Assembly: GCA_902802985.1 (NCBI GenBank)
Contig: CADCOE010000067.1
Coordinates: 1-56,788, forward strand
Reading direction: 5' to 3'
Source: an uncultured Ruminococcus sp.
Lineage (GTDB): Bacteria; Bacillota; Clostridia; Oscillospirales; Acutalibacteraceae
Length of the DNA stretch: 56,788 bases
The translations under genes and the position numbers were made by a program. Positions 1 to 6,797 of the stretch are shown here, in pieces. A model generated the notes under the pieces. It ran no database searches. It was not told the origin of the DNA and was given only the letters and a program-made list of their open reading frames with translations. How positions within the stretch are numbered: position 1 is the first letter of the stretch; the number at the start of each line of letters is the position of its first letter.

Positions 1-1
1 C

Positions 2-37
2 ATACGAAATGAAGGTATGAGAATAGCATTAGCATAA
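2..37 (+). CDS. tnpB: C-terminal end of a TnpB RNA-guided nuclease, cut by the window edge
   Basis: The frame starting at base 2 reads IRNEGMRIALA followed by TAA. Many TnpB proteins of IS200/IS605 elements end in a segment like this (asparagine-isoleucine, then NEG). Only the last 11 codons are inside the window. The call rests mainly on what follows: the omega-RNA-like structure and right-end hairpin at 38-143. TnpB is the RNA-guided DNA endonuclease that helps such elements persist. Whether the upstream gene is intact cannot be judged from here. Confidence 0.55.
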   Translation: MRNEGMRIALA

Positions 38-143
38 AACCAAGACAAGAACCGTGGGACACACGGGGATAGCTCGTTGATACTGTATGGGTTATCATAC
101 TTGAGCGAGAAGCCCCACCTCTATAGGTGGGGGAGTATGTCAC
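38..143 (+). mobile_element. IS200/IS605-type right end with omega-RNA-like structure
   Basis: This lies directly after the TnpB stop. It contains hairpin CCGTG (52-56)/CACGG (62-66), an outer pairing GCTC (72-75)/GAGC (103-106) enclosing GTATG (85-89)/CATAC (96-100), and a terminal 8-bp hairpin with arms 113-120 and 125-132 around a CTAT loop. It ends in GTATGTCAC at 135-143. From known IS605-family elements, this 3' part of tnpB plus the right end is processed into the omega RNA, with the guide coming from the DNA just past the end (here from about 144). A near copy of the terminal hairpin recurs at 47955-47989. The family is well supported. The exact cleavage point and RNA boundaries are inferred. 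Confidence 0.7.
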
Positions 144-229
144 TTGGATAGAGTGACTTGTTATGCCCGTTGCGATGGAATGCGTTTTTGGGGCACACAA
201 ATGATGACGGTTTGTTCTATTCGCATACT

Positions 230-263
230 TTGACAAAATGTTGTATACCCTTGGAAGTATAAT
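230..263 (+). promoter_or_regulatory. spoIIE promoter with a 22-bp spacer, Spo0A-type
   Basis: A perfect TTGACA (230-235) and a perfect TATAAT (258-263) are separated by 22 bp. No acceptable -35 lies 16-18 bp from this -10. In Bacillus subtilis the Spo0A-activated spoIIE and spoIIG promoters have the same unusual 21-22 bp spacing with Spo0A boxes at the -35. Here CTTTGACAAA overlaps the -35 and resembles the reverse complement of the 0A box. Control by phosphorylated Spo0A is inferred. Confidence 0.65.
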
Positions 264-293
264 GATATTAAAAATTTTTACGGGGTGATTTTG

Positions 294-2621
294 TTGAAGG
301 TCAGTGAGCTTGTCGCAAAATATTCCATTCGTCAACCGTTTTTAAGCAGTGGTACAGAGAAAATTCTTAAACAGGTGGCATTGTTCGGAAGCGGTTTTGT
401 GATGTCCAACGGTTCGATTTTCGGGGAATATGCGCCGTTTGGCATTTCGCTTGTGTCGGCAGTATCGTTCCCCGGTGTCATTACCGCATTGATCGGTTCG
501 GTCGCAGGTTATATTGTGTTTGGAGGAGGCGTAGGTAATTTTCGTTACATTGCCGCAATGATCGCCGTGATCGCTATCCGCTGGACACTCAACGATATTA
601 AGAAACTGAACCGTCATTCGTTGTATTGTTCAGTTGTATGTTTTGTACCGACTTTCGCCACAGGGCTTGCGGTGATGAGTGTCAAGGGATTTGACGGTTC
701 GGAAGCAGTGATTTATTTGATAGAGTCACTGTTGGGCGGTGCGGCTGCGTATTTTATTTCACGCAGCATTATTATTTTAAACGGAACAAAAAGTCTTGGA
801 ATGTTGCTGCCGCAGGAAGTTGCCTGTCTTGTGTTGTGCGGTTGTATCGGGATACTGGCAATGGCAGGGATGACAATAAGCGGTGTATCACTTGGCCGTA
901 TTGCTGCTGTATTGTGCGTACTGTTTGCCGCTCGTTTTGGCGGCGTGGCAGGCGGCACGATAGCAGGCATCGCTGTGGGAATTGTGATGGGACTGTATTC
1001 GTCCGAGTATTATTTTCTTGGCTCGGCATATGCATTCGGAGGGTTGATAGCCGGTTTGTTTTCTCCTGTAGGCAGACTGGCTGAAAGTGCCGCCGTTGTG
1101 ATCAGCTGTGGCATTGTTTCGCTCCAATCCGGCGATATAAGTCTGGTTTTTGCCACATTGTATGAGCTTTTGGGAGCATCTGTTCTTTTTTGCCTGCTGC
1201 CGAAAAGCACGTGTAATTTTCTGTCAGCCGTATTTGTTTCCAAGGCAGAGGATGAGAACTGCGAAGGCTTAAGACGGTCTATTATTATGCGGCTGGATTT
1301 TGCAGCAAAGGCACTTTCAGATGTTTCGTCCGACGTAGAGGAAGTATCACAGAAACTTTCACGTATTGTGACACCTACCATAGACGGCGTTTATCGCAAT
1401 GCCGTGGATAATACCTGTCAGCGGTGTGGTATGAAGGTGTTTTGTTGGGAACACCGTGAGGGTGTTACGATGGAGTCGTTCGATTATGTGACAGATAAAC
1501 TAAGAAGAGAGGGAAAAATCCGAGCAGAGGATTTCAGGGATGACTTCCGGAGAAAATGCTGTCGTACTTCGGAAATGGCAATGTCTATCAACCAGTTTTA
1601 CAAAAGCTATCTTGCTTCGGAAGCGGCAGCCAAGCGAATTGATGAAGTACGTACGGTTGTGGCGGGTCAGTTTTGCGGGCTGGGAGATATTTTGGGAGAA
1701 ATGGCGGATGAATACGAAAATTATGAAGTATTTGACAACGAAATTTCAGACAGGATATTTATGAAACTCAAGGAACTGGGGATGGTACCGATCGATGTCA
1801 GCTGCCATATTGACTATATGGGCAGAATGACAGTAGAAACCGAAATCAATGATGGTGACCGCAAAAAAATTAAACGAGCCTTGCTGGTATATGAAATCGG
1901 TAAGATCTGTGGCAGACGTTTTGATACGCCAAGTGTTACAGCTGCTTTCGGCCGATGCAGAATTGTAATGTGTGAACGTCCCGGACTGGATGTTGAAATC
2001 GCATCCAGCCAGCACGTCTGCGGCAGCGGTCAGCTTTGCGGAGATAATTTACGGTATTTTAACGATGGTATGGGTCGGATGATAACGGTTTTGAGTGACG
2101 GAATGGGTACGGGAGGCAGAGCCGCTGTGGATGGCGGAATGGCAGTGAGTATTATGTCAAAACTGATCAAGGCAGGCTTGGGTTTTGATTGTTCTTTGAA
2201 GGTGGTGAATTCCGCATTGCTTGTCAAGTCGGACGATGAATCACTGGCGACGCTGGATGTGGTTTCCGTGGATCTGTACAGCGGCTTGACAGATTTTATG
2301 AAAGCGGGAGCAGCCTTGTCTTTTATTCGCAAAGAGAATGACATGTATCGTGTAGAAACGCCGTCGCTTCCGGTAGGAATTTTGCCCGATGTGGAGTTTA
2401 CCTATACGGAAGATACACTGGAACCCGATGATATTATTGTAATGGTATCGGACGGAGCAACTGCGACAGGAGAACAGTGGATTGAGCGTATTATCGAGAA
2501 GTGGGAAGATAAAAGTATGCAGGAGCTTGCTGATTTGATCAATGACGAGGCAACAGCAAGACGAGATGATGGTCATGATGATGATATTACGGTGATCGCA
2601 ATGCGTATCAAAAAACATTGA
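294..2621 (+). CDS. spoIIE: Stage II sporulation protein E (SpoIIE phosphatase)
   Basis: SpoIIE is a membrane-bound serine phosphatase at the polar septum. It dephosphorylates SpoIIAA and so activates sigma-F in the forespore; it also interacts with FtsZ. The N-terminal third (about residues 30-330) is a series of hydrophobic segments. A middle linker carries the cysteines of RCGMKVFCW. The C-terminal PP2C-like domain has LSDGMGTG and VSDGAT, the metal-binding aspartates. Length of about 775 aa is near the usual 800. The frame is open from a GTG at 285, but that codon lies inside the ribosome binding site GGGGTGA (282-288). TTG at 294 with a 5-nt spacing is the better start. A very confident identification. 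Confidence 0.95.
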   Translation: MKVSELVAKYSIRQPFLSSGTEKILKQVALFGSGFVMSNGSIFGEYAPFGISLVSAVSFPGVITALIGSVAGYIVFGGGVGNFRYIAAMIAVIAIRWTLNDIKKLNRHSLYCSVVCFVPTFATGLAVMSVKGFDGSEAVIYLIESLLGGAAAYFISRSIIILNGTKSLGMLLPQEVACLVLCGCIGILAMAGMTISGVSLGRIAAVLCVLFAARFGGVAGGTIAGIAVGIVMGLYSSEYYFLGSAYAFGGLIAGLFSPVGRLAESAAVVISCGIVSLQSGDISLVFATLYELLGASVLFCLLPKSTCNFLSAVFVSKAEDENCEGLRRSIIMRLDFAAKALSDVSSDVEEVSQKLSRIVTPTIDGVYRNAVDNTCQRCGMKVFCWEHREGVTMESFDYVTDKLRREGKIRAEDFRDDFRRKCCRTSEMAMSINQFYKSYLASEAAAKRIDEVRTVVAGQFCGLGDILGEMADEYENYEVFDNEISDRIFMKLKELGMVPIDVSCHIDYMGRMTVETEINDGDRKKIKRALLVYEIGKICGRRFDTPSVTAAFGRCRIVMCERPGLDVEIASSQHVCGSGQLCGDNLRYFNDGMGRMITVLSDGMGTGGRAAVDGGMAVSIMSKLIKAGLGFDCSLKVVNSALLVKSDDESLATLDVVSVDLYSGLTDFMKAGAALSFIRKENDMYRVETPSLPVGILPDVEFTYTEDTLEPDDIIVMVSDGATATGEQWIERIIEKWEDKSMQELADLINDEATARRDDGHDDDITVIAMRIKKH

Positions 2622-2707
2622 TGTTTGCAATGAACCAATGCACAGTCCCACTTTGTGCTGTGGCATCAGAATATATCAGCAGACGTCGGCAGAAAGGACG
2701 TGGCAGT

Positions 2708-2944
2708 GTGGAAAAGAAAAGTAAAAAGAAGAGGGTTCTTTATTATATTGTTTTTTTTGTTGCCACAGCATTTTTGATGCTCTGTACGGCATTGATAGGT
2801 TATCGAGTAGCATCTGTTTATAAAGAAAGTATTACCAATGCTTATCGCACAACGGTGGATAAAGTGTCAAGCAGAATAGACAGTTTGCAAAGTGATGTTT
2901 TGGACGAAACGTCAAAAATAAAGGAAAAATCAAATGATGATTGA
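2708..2944 (+). CDS. Small single-pass membrane protein with coiled-coil-like tail
   Basis: 78 aa, not recognised. A lysine-rich N-terminus (EKKSKKKR) precedes one hydrophobic helix (about residues 10-33). The polar tail has spaced hydrophobic residues (VDKVSSRIDSLQSDVLDE) and looks like a short coiled coil, so the protein probably sits in the membrane with the tail outside. The frame is open from 2618, but GTG at 2708 with AAAGGA at 2693-2698 is the best start. It follows spoIIE by 86 bp and may be co-transcribed with it, which would suggest a sporulation or septum role. That is inference from position only. Confidence 0.6.
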   Translation: MEKKSKKKRVLYYIVFFVATAFLMLCTALIGYRVASVYKESITNAYRTTVDKVSSRIDSLQSDVLDETSKIKEKSNDD

Positions 2945-2969
2945 CTAATTTTATGAAATCATTTATACT
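2941..2969 (+). promoter_or_regulatory. Promoter of the rubredoxin gene
   Basis: TTGACT (2941-2946), 17-bp spacer, TATACT (2964-2969). The -35 overlaps the stop codon of the preceding small membrane protein gene, so rubredoxin can be expressed independently of spoIIE. Confidence 0.6.
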
Positions 2970-3003
2970 TATACAATAATTAATCAAAATGGAGGTTTTA
3001 AAA

Positions 3004-3162
3004 ATGGATAAATATGTATGCAATGTCTGTGGTTATGTTTATGATCCGATCGAGGGCGATCCGAACAATGGTATTGCTCCCGGTACACCTTTTGAGGATA
3101 TTCCTGATGATTGGACTTGTCCTCTTTGCGGTGTTGAAAAAGAAAACTTTTCTAAAGAATAA
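3004..3162 (+). CDS. Rubredoxin
   Basis: A 52-aa electron carrier that binds one iron through four cysteines. Both signature pairs are present: CNVCGY (Cys6, Cys9) and CPLCG (Cys39, Cys42), with the usual aromatic residues and the [15 protein letters not shown] loop between them. The start is ATG with GGAGG about 9 nt upstream. It has its own promoter and terminator, so it is a one-gene unit. In anaerobes such rubredoxins feed reductases that remove oxygen, superoxide or peroxide; the partner here is unknown. Confidence 0.95.
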   Translation: MDKYVCNVCGYVYDPIEGDPNNGIAPGTPFEDIPDDWTCPLCGVEKENFSKE

Positions 3163-3180
3163 TCTTGCAATGCAGAATGA

Positions 3181-3211
3181 GGAGAAGCACATCGTGTGTT
3201 TCTCCTTTTTT
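3181..3211 (+). terminator. Rho-independent terminator after rubredoxin
   Basis: An 11-bp stem (3181-3191 with 3195-3205, one G-T pair), a TCG loop and a run of six T. Confidence 0.85.
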
Positions 3212-3295
3212 CTGTCTGGACAAAAAGCGAAATTTGAATATTGCATTGATTTGGATTTTATAATAATATGAAAATATGATAAAGGATATACTTCT

Positions 3296-4261
3296 ATGAA
3301 TGAAAAAAGATTGTGGAACGGAAGAAGATACTACTCTCTTGATGCTTATTTTAAACAAACATTCGGTGAAAAACTGTATAAGCTTTCGCTGGATAGTGGA
3401 ATGGGTTGTCCTAACCGTGATGGGACTATATCGTACGGAGGATGTATTTTTTGCAGTGAGGGAGGATCCGGCGATTTTGCTGTACCTCGTATGAAAAGAA
3501 TGGATGAGCAAATTGAATATGCCAAAACGCTTGTTAGCCGAAAATATACCGGCAGTCGTTATATTGCGTATTTCCAGTCCTATACCAATACTTATGCCGA
3601 TGTTGATGAGTTGAGAAAACTGTTTTTTCCTGTTATCCAGAGGGATGACATAGCGGGATTATCCATAGCAACTCGTCCTGATTGTTTGCAGGAGGATAAA
3701 ATGGCACTGATTGCAGAGCTGGCTTCTGTCAAACCGGTATGGGTGGAACTTGGCTTGCAGACTATTCATCAGAAAACAGCCGAACTTATTAACAGAGGCT
3801 ATCAGCTTGATGTTTATGATAATGCTGTTTTTCGTTTGAAGCAAGCAGGAGCTGATGTGATCACTCATATGATAGTGGGACTGCCCGGTGAAACCAAAGA
3901 AGAAATGCTTGCAACCACAGCCTATATTGGACAGTCGGGATCGGACGGTATTAAAATTCAGCTGCTTCACGTTCTCAAAAATACGAAGCTGTACGAAATG
4001 TATGAGTTGGGTGAATTTAAAACACTTGAAGAAGATGAATATGTTTCTCTTGTGGCGGACATCATAGCTATCTTGCCACCGCATATAGTTATACACCGAT
4101 TGACAGGAGATGGCGATAAAAGTATCTTGGTATCACCCAAATGGAGTGGTGATAAACGCAGAGTACTCAACAAAATCAATCACGAGTTGAAATGCCGTCA
4201 ACTTTATCAAGGCTGCTGCGCACTTGTGAAAAAAATCTCAGAAAATTCTTGTTTACATTAA
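3296..4261 (+). CDS. TIGR01212-type (YhcC/YtqA-like) radical SAM protein
   Basis: 321 aa, the usual length of the YhcC/YtqA group. The cluster-binding cysteines are Cys38, Cys50 and Cys53, in CPNRDGTISYGGCIFC; this wide first spacing is characteristic of the Elp3-like TIGR01212 proteins. Later, VWVELGLQTIHQKTAELINRGY and HMIVGLPGETKEEM are typical radical SAM barrel motifs. The substrate is not established from sequence; a tRNA-related role is often suspected. It is preceded by a short A/T-rich stretch, followed by the separate citrate synthase promoter, and is probably monocistronic. Confidence 0.88.
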   Translation: MNEKRLWNGRRYYSLDAYFKQTFGEKLYKLSLDSGMGCPNRDGTISYGGCIFCSEGGSGDFAVPRMKRMDEQIEYAKTLVSRKYTGSRYIAYFQSYTNTYADVDELRKLFFPVIQRDDIAGLSIATRPDCLQEDKMALIAELASVKPVWVELGLQTIHQKTAELINRGYQLDVYDNAVFRLKQAGADVITHMIVGLPGETKEEMLATTAYIGQSGSDGIKIQLLHVLKNTKLYEMYELGEFKTLEEDEYVSLVADIIAILPPHIVIHRLTGDGDKSILVSPKWSGDKRRVLNKINHELKCRQLYQGCCALVKKISENSCLH

Positions 4262-4280
4262 TATTCAATTATGATATAAT
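4252..4280 (+). promoter_or_regulatory. Promoter of citrate synthase
   Basis: TTTACA (4252-4257), 17-bp spacer, TATAAT (4275-4280), with TGA just before it forming an extended -10. The -35 lies within the last codons of the radical SAM gene. Confidence 0.7.
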
Positions 4281-4331
4281 ATAAATGTTTAGTGGATAAT
4301 AATTTATAAAAAGTAATGGAGATGATAACCT

Positions 4332-5696
4332 ATGCAGAACGAAGAATTATATAAAGTTACACCTGAACTCGAACAGTTGAGTCAGATATGTGCCGAAAAA
4401 GGAAAAATTGACCGTGAACTTTATACCAAATATGACGTCAAAAGAGGCTTGCGTGATATTAATGGTAAAGGTGTATTGGCAGGACTGACCGAAATTTCAG
4501 AAATATGCTCCAAAAAAATGGTGGACGGCAAGGAAGAACCTTGTGAAGGTAAGCTGTATTATAGAGGAGTAGATGTTGAAGAAATTGTGAAAGGCTTTAT
4601 TCACGATGATCGTTTTGGTTTTGAAGAGGTTGTTTATCTTCTGATTTTTGGCAGTTTACCTAATCAAGATCAATTTGAACAAATCAAGCGTCTGCTTTCT
4701 TTTTACCGTGAACTGCCGCAGTATTTTACACGAGATATTATTTTGAAGGCACCCAGTGCCGATATGATGAATGGTCTGGCAAGAAGTGTCCTGACACTGT
4801 ATTCTTATGACCCGAAGGCGGACGACACCTCCTTGCAAAATGTGCTCAGACAGTGTTTGCAGTTGATAGCGCTGTTTCCTGTGCTTTCAGTATATGGTTA
4901 TCAGGCGTATCAGCATTATTATGAAGATGCCAGTTTGATTATACATAATCCTCAGCCCGGACTTTCCACAGCAGAAAATATTCTTTATATGCTCAGACCG
5001 AATTCCCGATATACCAAGCTGGAAGCAAAACTGCTGGATATGTCATTGGTACTTCACGCAGAGCACGGCGGCGGTAATAATTCTACTTTCACTACGCACG
5101 TGGTCACATCTTCCGGTACGGATACCTATTCTGCCATCGCAGCGGCACTGGGCTCTTTGAAGGGACCAAAACACGGTGGTGCCAATATCAAGGTGGTACA
5201 GATGTTTGATGATATGAAAAATCATATTAAAGATTATTCAGATGAAGAAGAAGTACGCAATTATTTGGTTAAACTTCTGCACGGAGAAGCTTTTGATAAA
5301 GCAGGGTTGATTTATGGTATGGGTCACGCTGTATATTCTATTTCTGATCCGAGAGCAAGAGTGTTCAAATCTTTTGTAGAAAAGCTTTCCGAAGAAAAGG
5401 GCAGGTTGGATGAATTTAATCTGTATTCATTGGTGGAACGTCTGGCACCCGAGGTCATTGCCAAGGAACGCAGGATATACAAAGGCGTCAGTGCCAATGT
5501 TGACTTTTACAGCGGATTTGTTTATAGTATGCTTGATTTGCCTCAAAAGCTTTTTACACCTATTTTTGCCATTGCCAGAATTGCGGGTTGGTCGGCACAT
5601 CGTATGGAGGAACTGATCAATCCGAGTAAAATTATTCGTCCCGCTTATATGAACGTACACGACAGAATACCTTATGTCGACATCAATGACAGGTAA
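4332..5696 (+). CDS. Citrate/2-methylcitrate synthase
   Basis: It condenses acetyl-CoA with oxaloacetate to citrate, which in anaerobic clostridia usually serves an incomplete TCA route toward 2-oxoglutarate and glutamate. The catalytic residues are visible: His281 (PKHGGANIKV), His332 (GMGHAVYSISDPR) and Asp391 (NVDFYSG), plus the LHAEHGGGNNST segment. At 454 aa it is longer than type II enzymes because of an extended N-terminus, typical of the clostridial group. SD GGAGATG precedes the ATG. It is monocistronic, with its own promoter and terminator. Citrate versus methylcitrate preference cannot be read from sequence. Confidence 0.93.
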   Translation: MQNEELYKVTPELEQLSQICAEKGKIDRELYTKYDVKRGLRDINGKGVLAGLTEISEICSKKMVDGKEEPCEGKLYYRGVDVEEIVKGFIHDDRFGFEEVVYLLIFGSLPNQDQFEQIKRLLSFYRELPQYFTRDIILKAPSADMMNGLARSVLTLYSYDPKADDTSLQNVLRQCLQLIALFPVLSVYGYQAYQHYYEDASLIIHNPQPGLSTAENILYMLRPNSRYTKLEAKLLDMSLVLHAEHGGGNNSTFTTHVVTSSGTDTYSAIAAALGSLKGPKHGGANIKVVQMFDDMKNHIKDYSDEEEVRNYLVKLLHGEAFDKAGLIYGMGHAVYSISDPRARVFKSFVEKLSEEKGRLDEFNLYSLVERLAPEVIAKERRIYKGVSANVDFYSGFVYSMLDLPQKLFTPIFAIARIAGWSAHRMEELINPSKIIRPAYMNVHDRIPYVDINDR

Positions 5697-5738
5697 AAAA
5701 ACAATGACAGCGAAATTTTTTCGCTGTCATTGTTTTTT
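5697..5738 (+). terminator. Bidirectional terminator between citrate synthase and the CofE-like gene
   Basis: A perfect 13-bp stem (5701-5713 with 5721-5733) flanked by an A-run and a T-run. It can stop transcription from both converging genes. Confidence 0.85.
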
Positions 5739-5805
5739 ATGGAAGATATTAAAATTCCTCACAGTGCAGTACTCAGACCTTGTGTGGGGGCTCACAACGC
5801 AATGA

Positions 5806-6579
5806 TCAGTCCATTGGATCGGTTTCATCCTCGGCTCTTTTGCGGATAATAATGAACGGTGTCAGTTCGTCATCCTGTCCGGCAGGGTTATCACCGATCA
5901 GGTCGATAATATATTCATCCGCTTTGTCCTGAAGGTCGGGAGACACGGCAAGTATCTCAATGTTGAGGTCGTTGGCATCGGCGAGGATACAGCTATAACC
6001 CAATTTTTCCTTAATGGTTTGACATACCTTTTCCGGTTCTTTGGGATTGAGGACAGCCAGCGTATGATAGGTTTCAAATGCCGAATGGCTGTAAAAGCCG
6101 TCAATACCGGCAACGTCCTGTCCGACAATTTCATAAAAGATACCACGTTTATGGAATATTTTTCCGACGGCACTGCAAAGGGAAGCCCACAATACCAGCG
6201 GCAAACCCTTCATATTGATGGCAAGCTGAAGTTTATATGGCTCGTTCATACCGATGCCGGCAGAGGATTTAGCGGCAAATTTGGATAGAAATTTTGCCCA
6301 AAAACCCAGCTTAACATCTTTCATTTCGACGGTATTGTCCTGACACATCGAAATCACTTTTTCACTCATACTGATAATGTCGCCTTCCTTATAGAGAGGC
6401 TGTATATACTGCTTGAGTACTTTAAGGTAATCTTCGCCTCGTTCCACAAAGTGTGTAGCAACAGCATAACGTTGATATTTTTCGCCGCTGACATCACGAA
6501 TTCCTCTTACGTAGTAAACGTGTCCGTCTTTTTCACGTTTGGATTCGTTATTGTTTTTAACTTTTCTGTTTTCTCCCAT
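5806..6579 (-). CDS. CofE/FbiB-like (F420-0:glutamate ligase family) domain protein
   Basis: 257 aa. The stretch PLYKEGDIISMSEKVISM (about residues 61-78) matches the start of the CofE fold (GDI, then a strand ending in K-V-I-S). The later GIDGFYSHSAFETYH and the AVLNPKEPEKVC region also fit that family. CofE adds gamma-linked glutamates to coenzyme F420-0. Clostridia of this kind are not known to make F420, so the substrate is probably different. The N-terminus is unusually charged (MGENRKVKNNNESKREKD). SD AGGAGTAAGG precedes the ATG. No linked F420 genes are visible. The family is a moderate-confidence assignment and the function is unknown. Confidence 0.6.
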   Translation of the reverse strand: MGENRKVKNNNESKREKDGHVYYVRGIRDVSGEKYQRYAVATHFVERGEDYLKVLKQYIQPLYKEGDIISMSEKVISMCQDNTVEMKDVKLGFWAKFLSKFAAKSSAGIGMNEPYKLQLAINMKGLPLVLWASLCSAVGKIFHKRGIFYEIVGQDVAGIDGFYSHSAFETYHTLAVLNPKEPEKVCQTIKEKLGYSCILADANDLNIEILAVSPDLQDKADEYIIDLIGDNPAGQDDELTPFIIIRKRAEDETDPMD

Positions 6580-6661
6580 TTTACCTTACTCCTGTTCTGT
6601 AATAATCATACAAAGCAAAAACGATATAATTATGCACTATGCTGATAAATAACCTAAAAAT

Positions 6662-6690
6662 ATAATACTACTCTTTATTTATAAAATCAA
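6662..6690 (-). promoter_or_regulatory. Promoter of the CofE-like gene
   Basis: Reading the minus strand: TTGATT (6690-6685), 17-bp spacer, TATTAT (6667-6662). It diverges from the recD2 promoter. Confidence 0.5.
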
Positions 6691-6737
6691 TGAAAAAATG
6701 CGTGGATTTAAAATCTTGTGGATTGTCAATAAATCGA

Positions 6738-6766
6738 TTGACAGAAAGCCGACAACCTTGTAAACT
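6738..6766 (+). promoter_or_regulatory. Promoter of the recD2 operon
   Basis: TTGACA (6738-6743), 17-bp spacer, TAAACT (6761-6766). The expected transcript start near 6773 lies downstream of the ATG at 6690. This argues that recD2 begins at 6798. Confidence 0.65.
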
Positions 6767-6797
6767 ATATGAAAAGGACTTTTTAAGGTGGCATATT

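Noticed and set aside
3014..3271. 85-codon frame overlapping rubredoxin and its terminator
   Set aside because: The rubredoxin frame has all four Cys ligands and a proper ribosome binding site; this one reads through the terminator.
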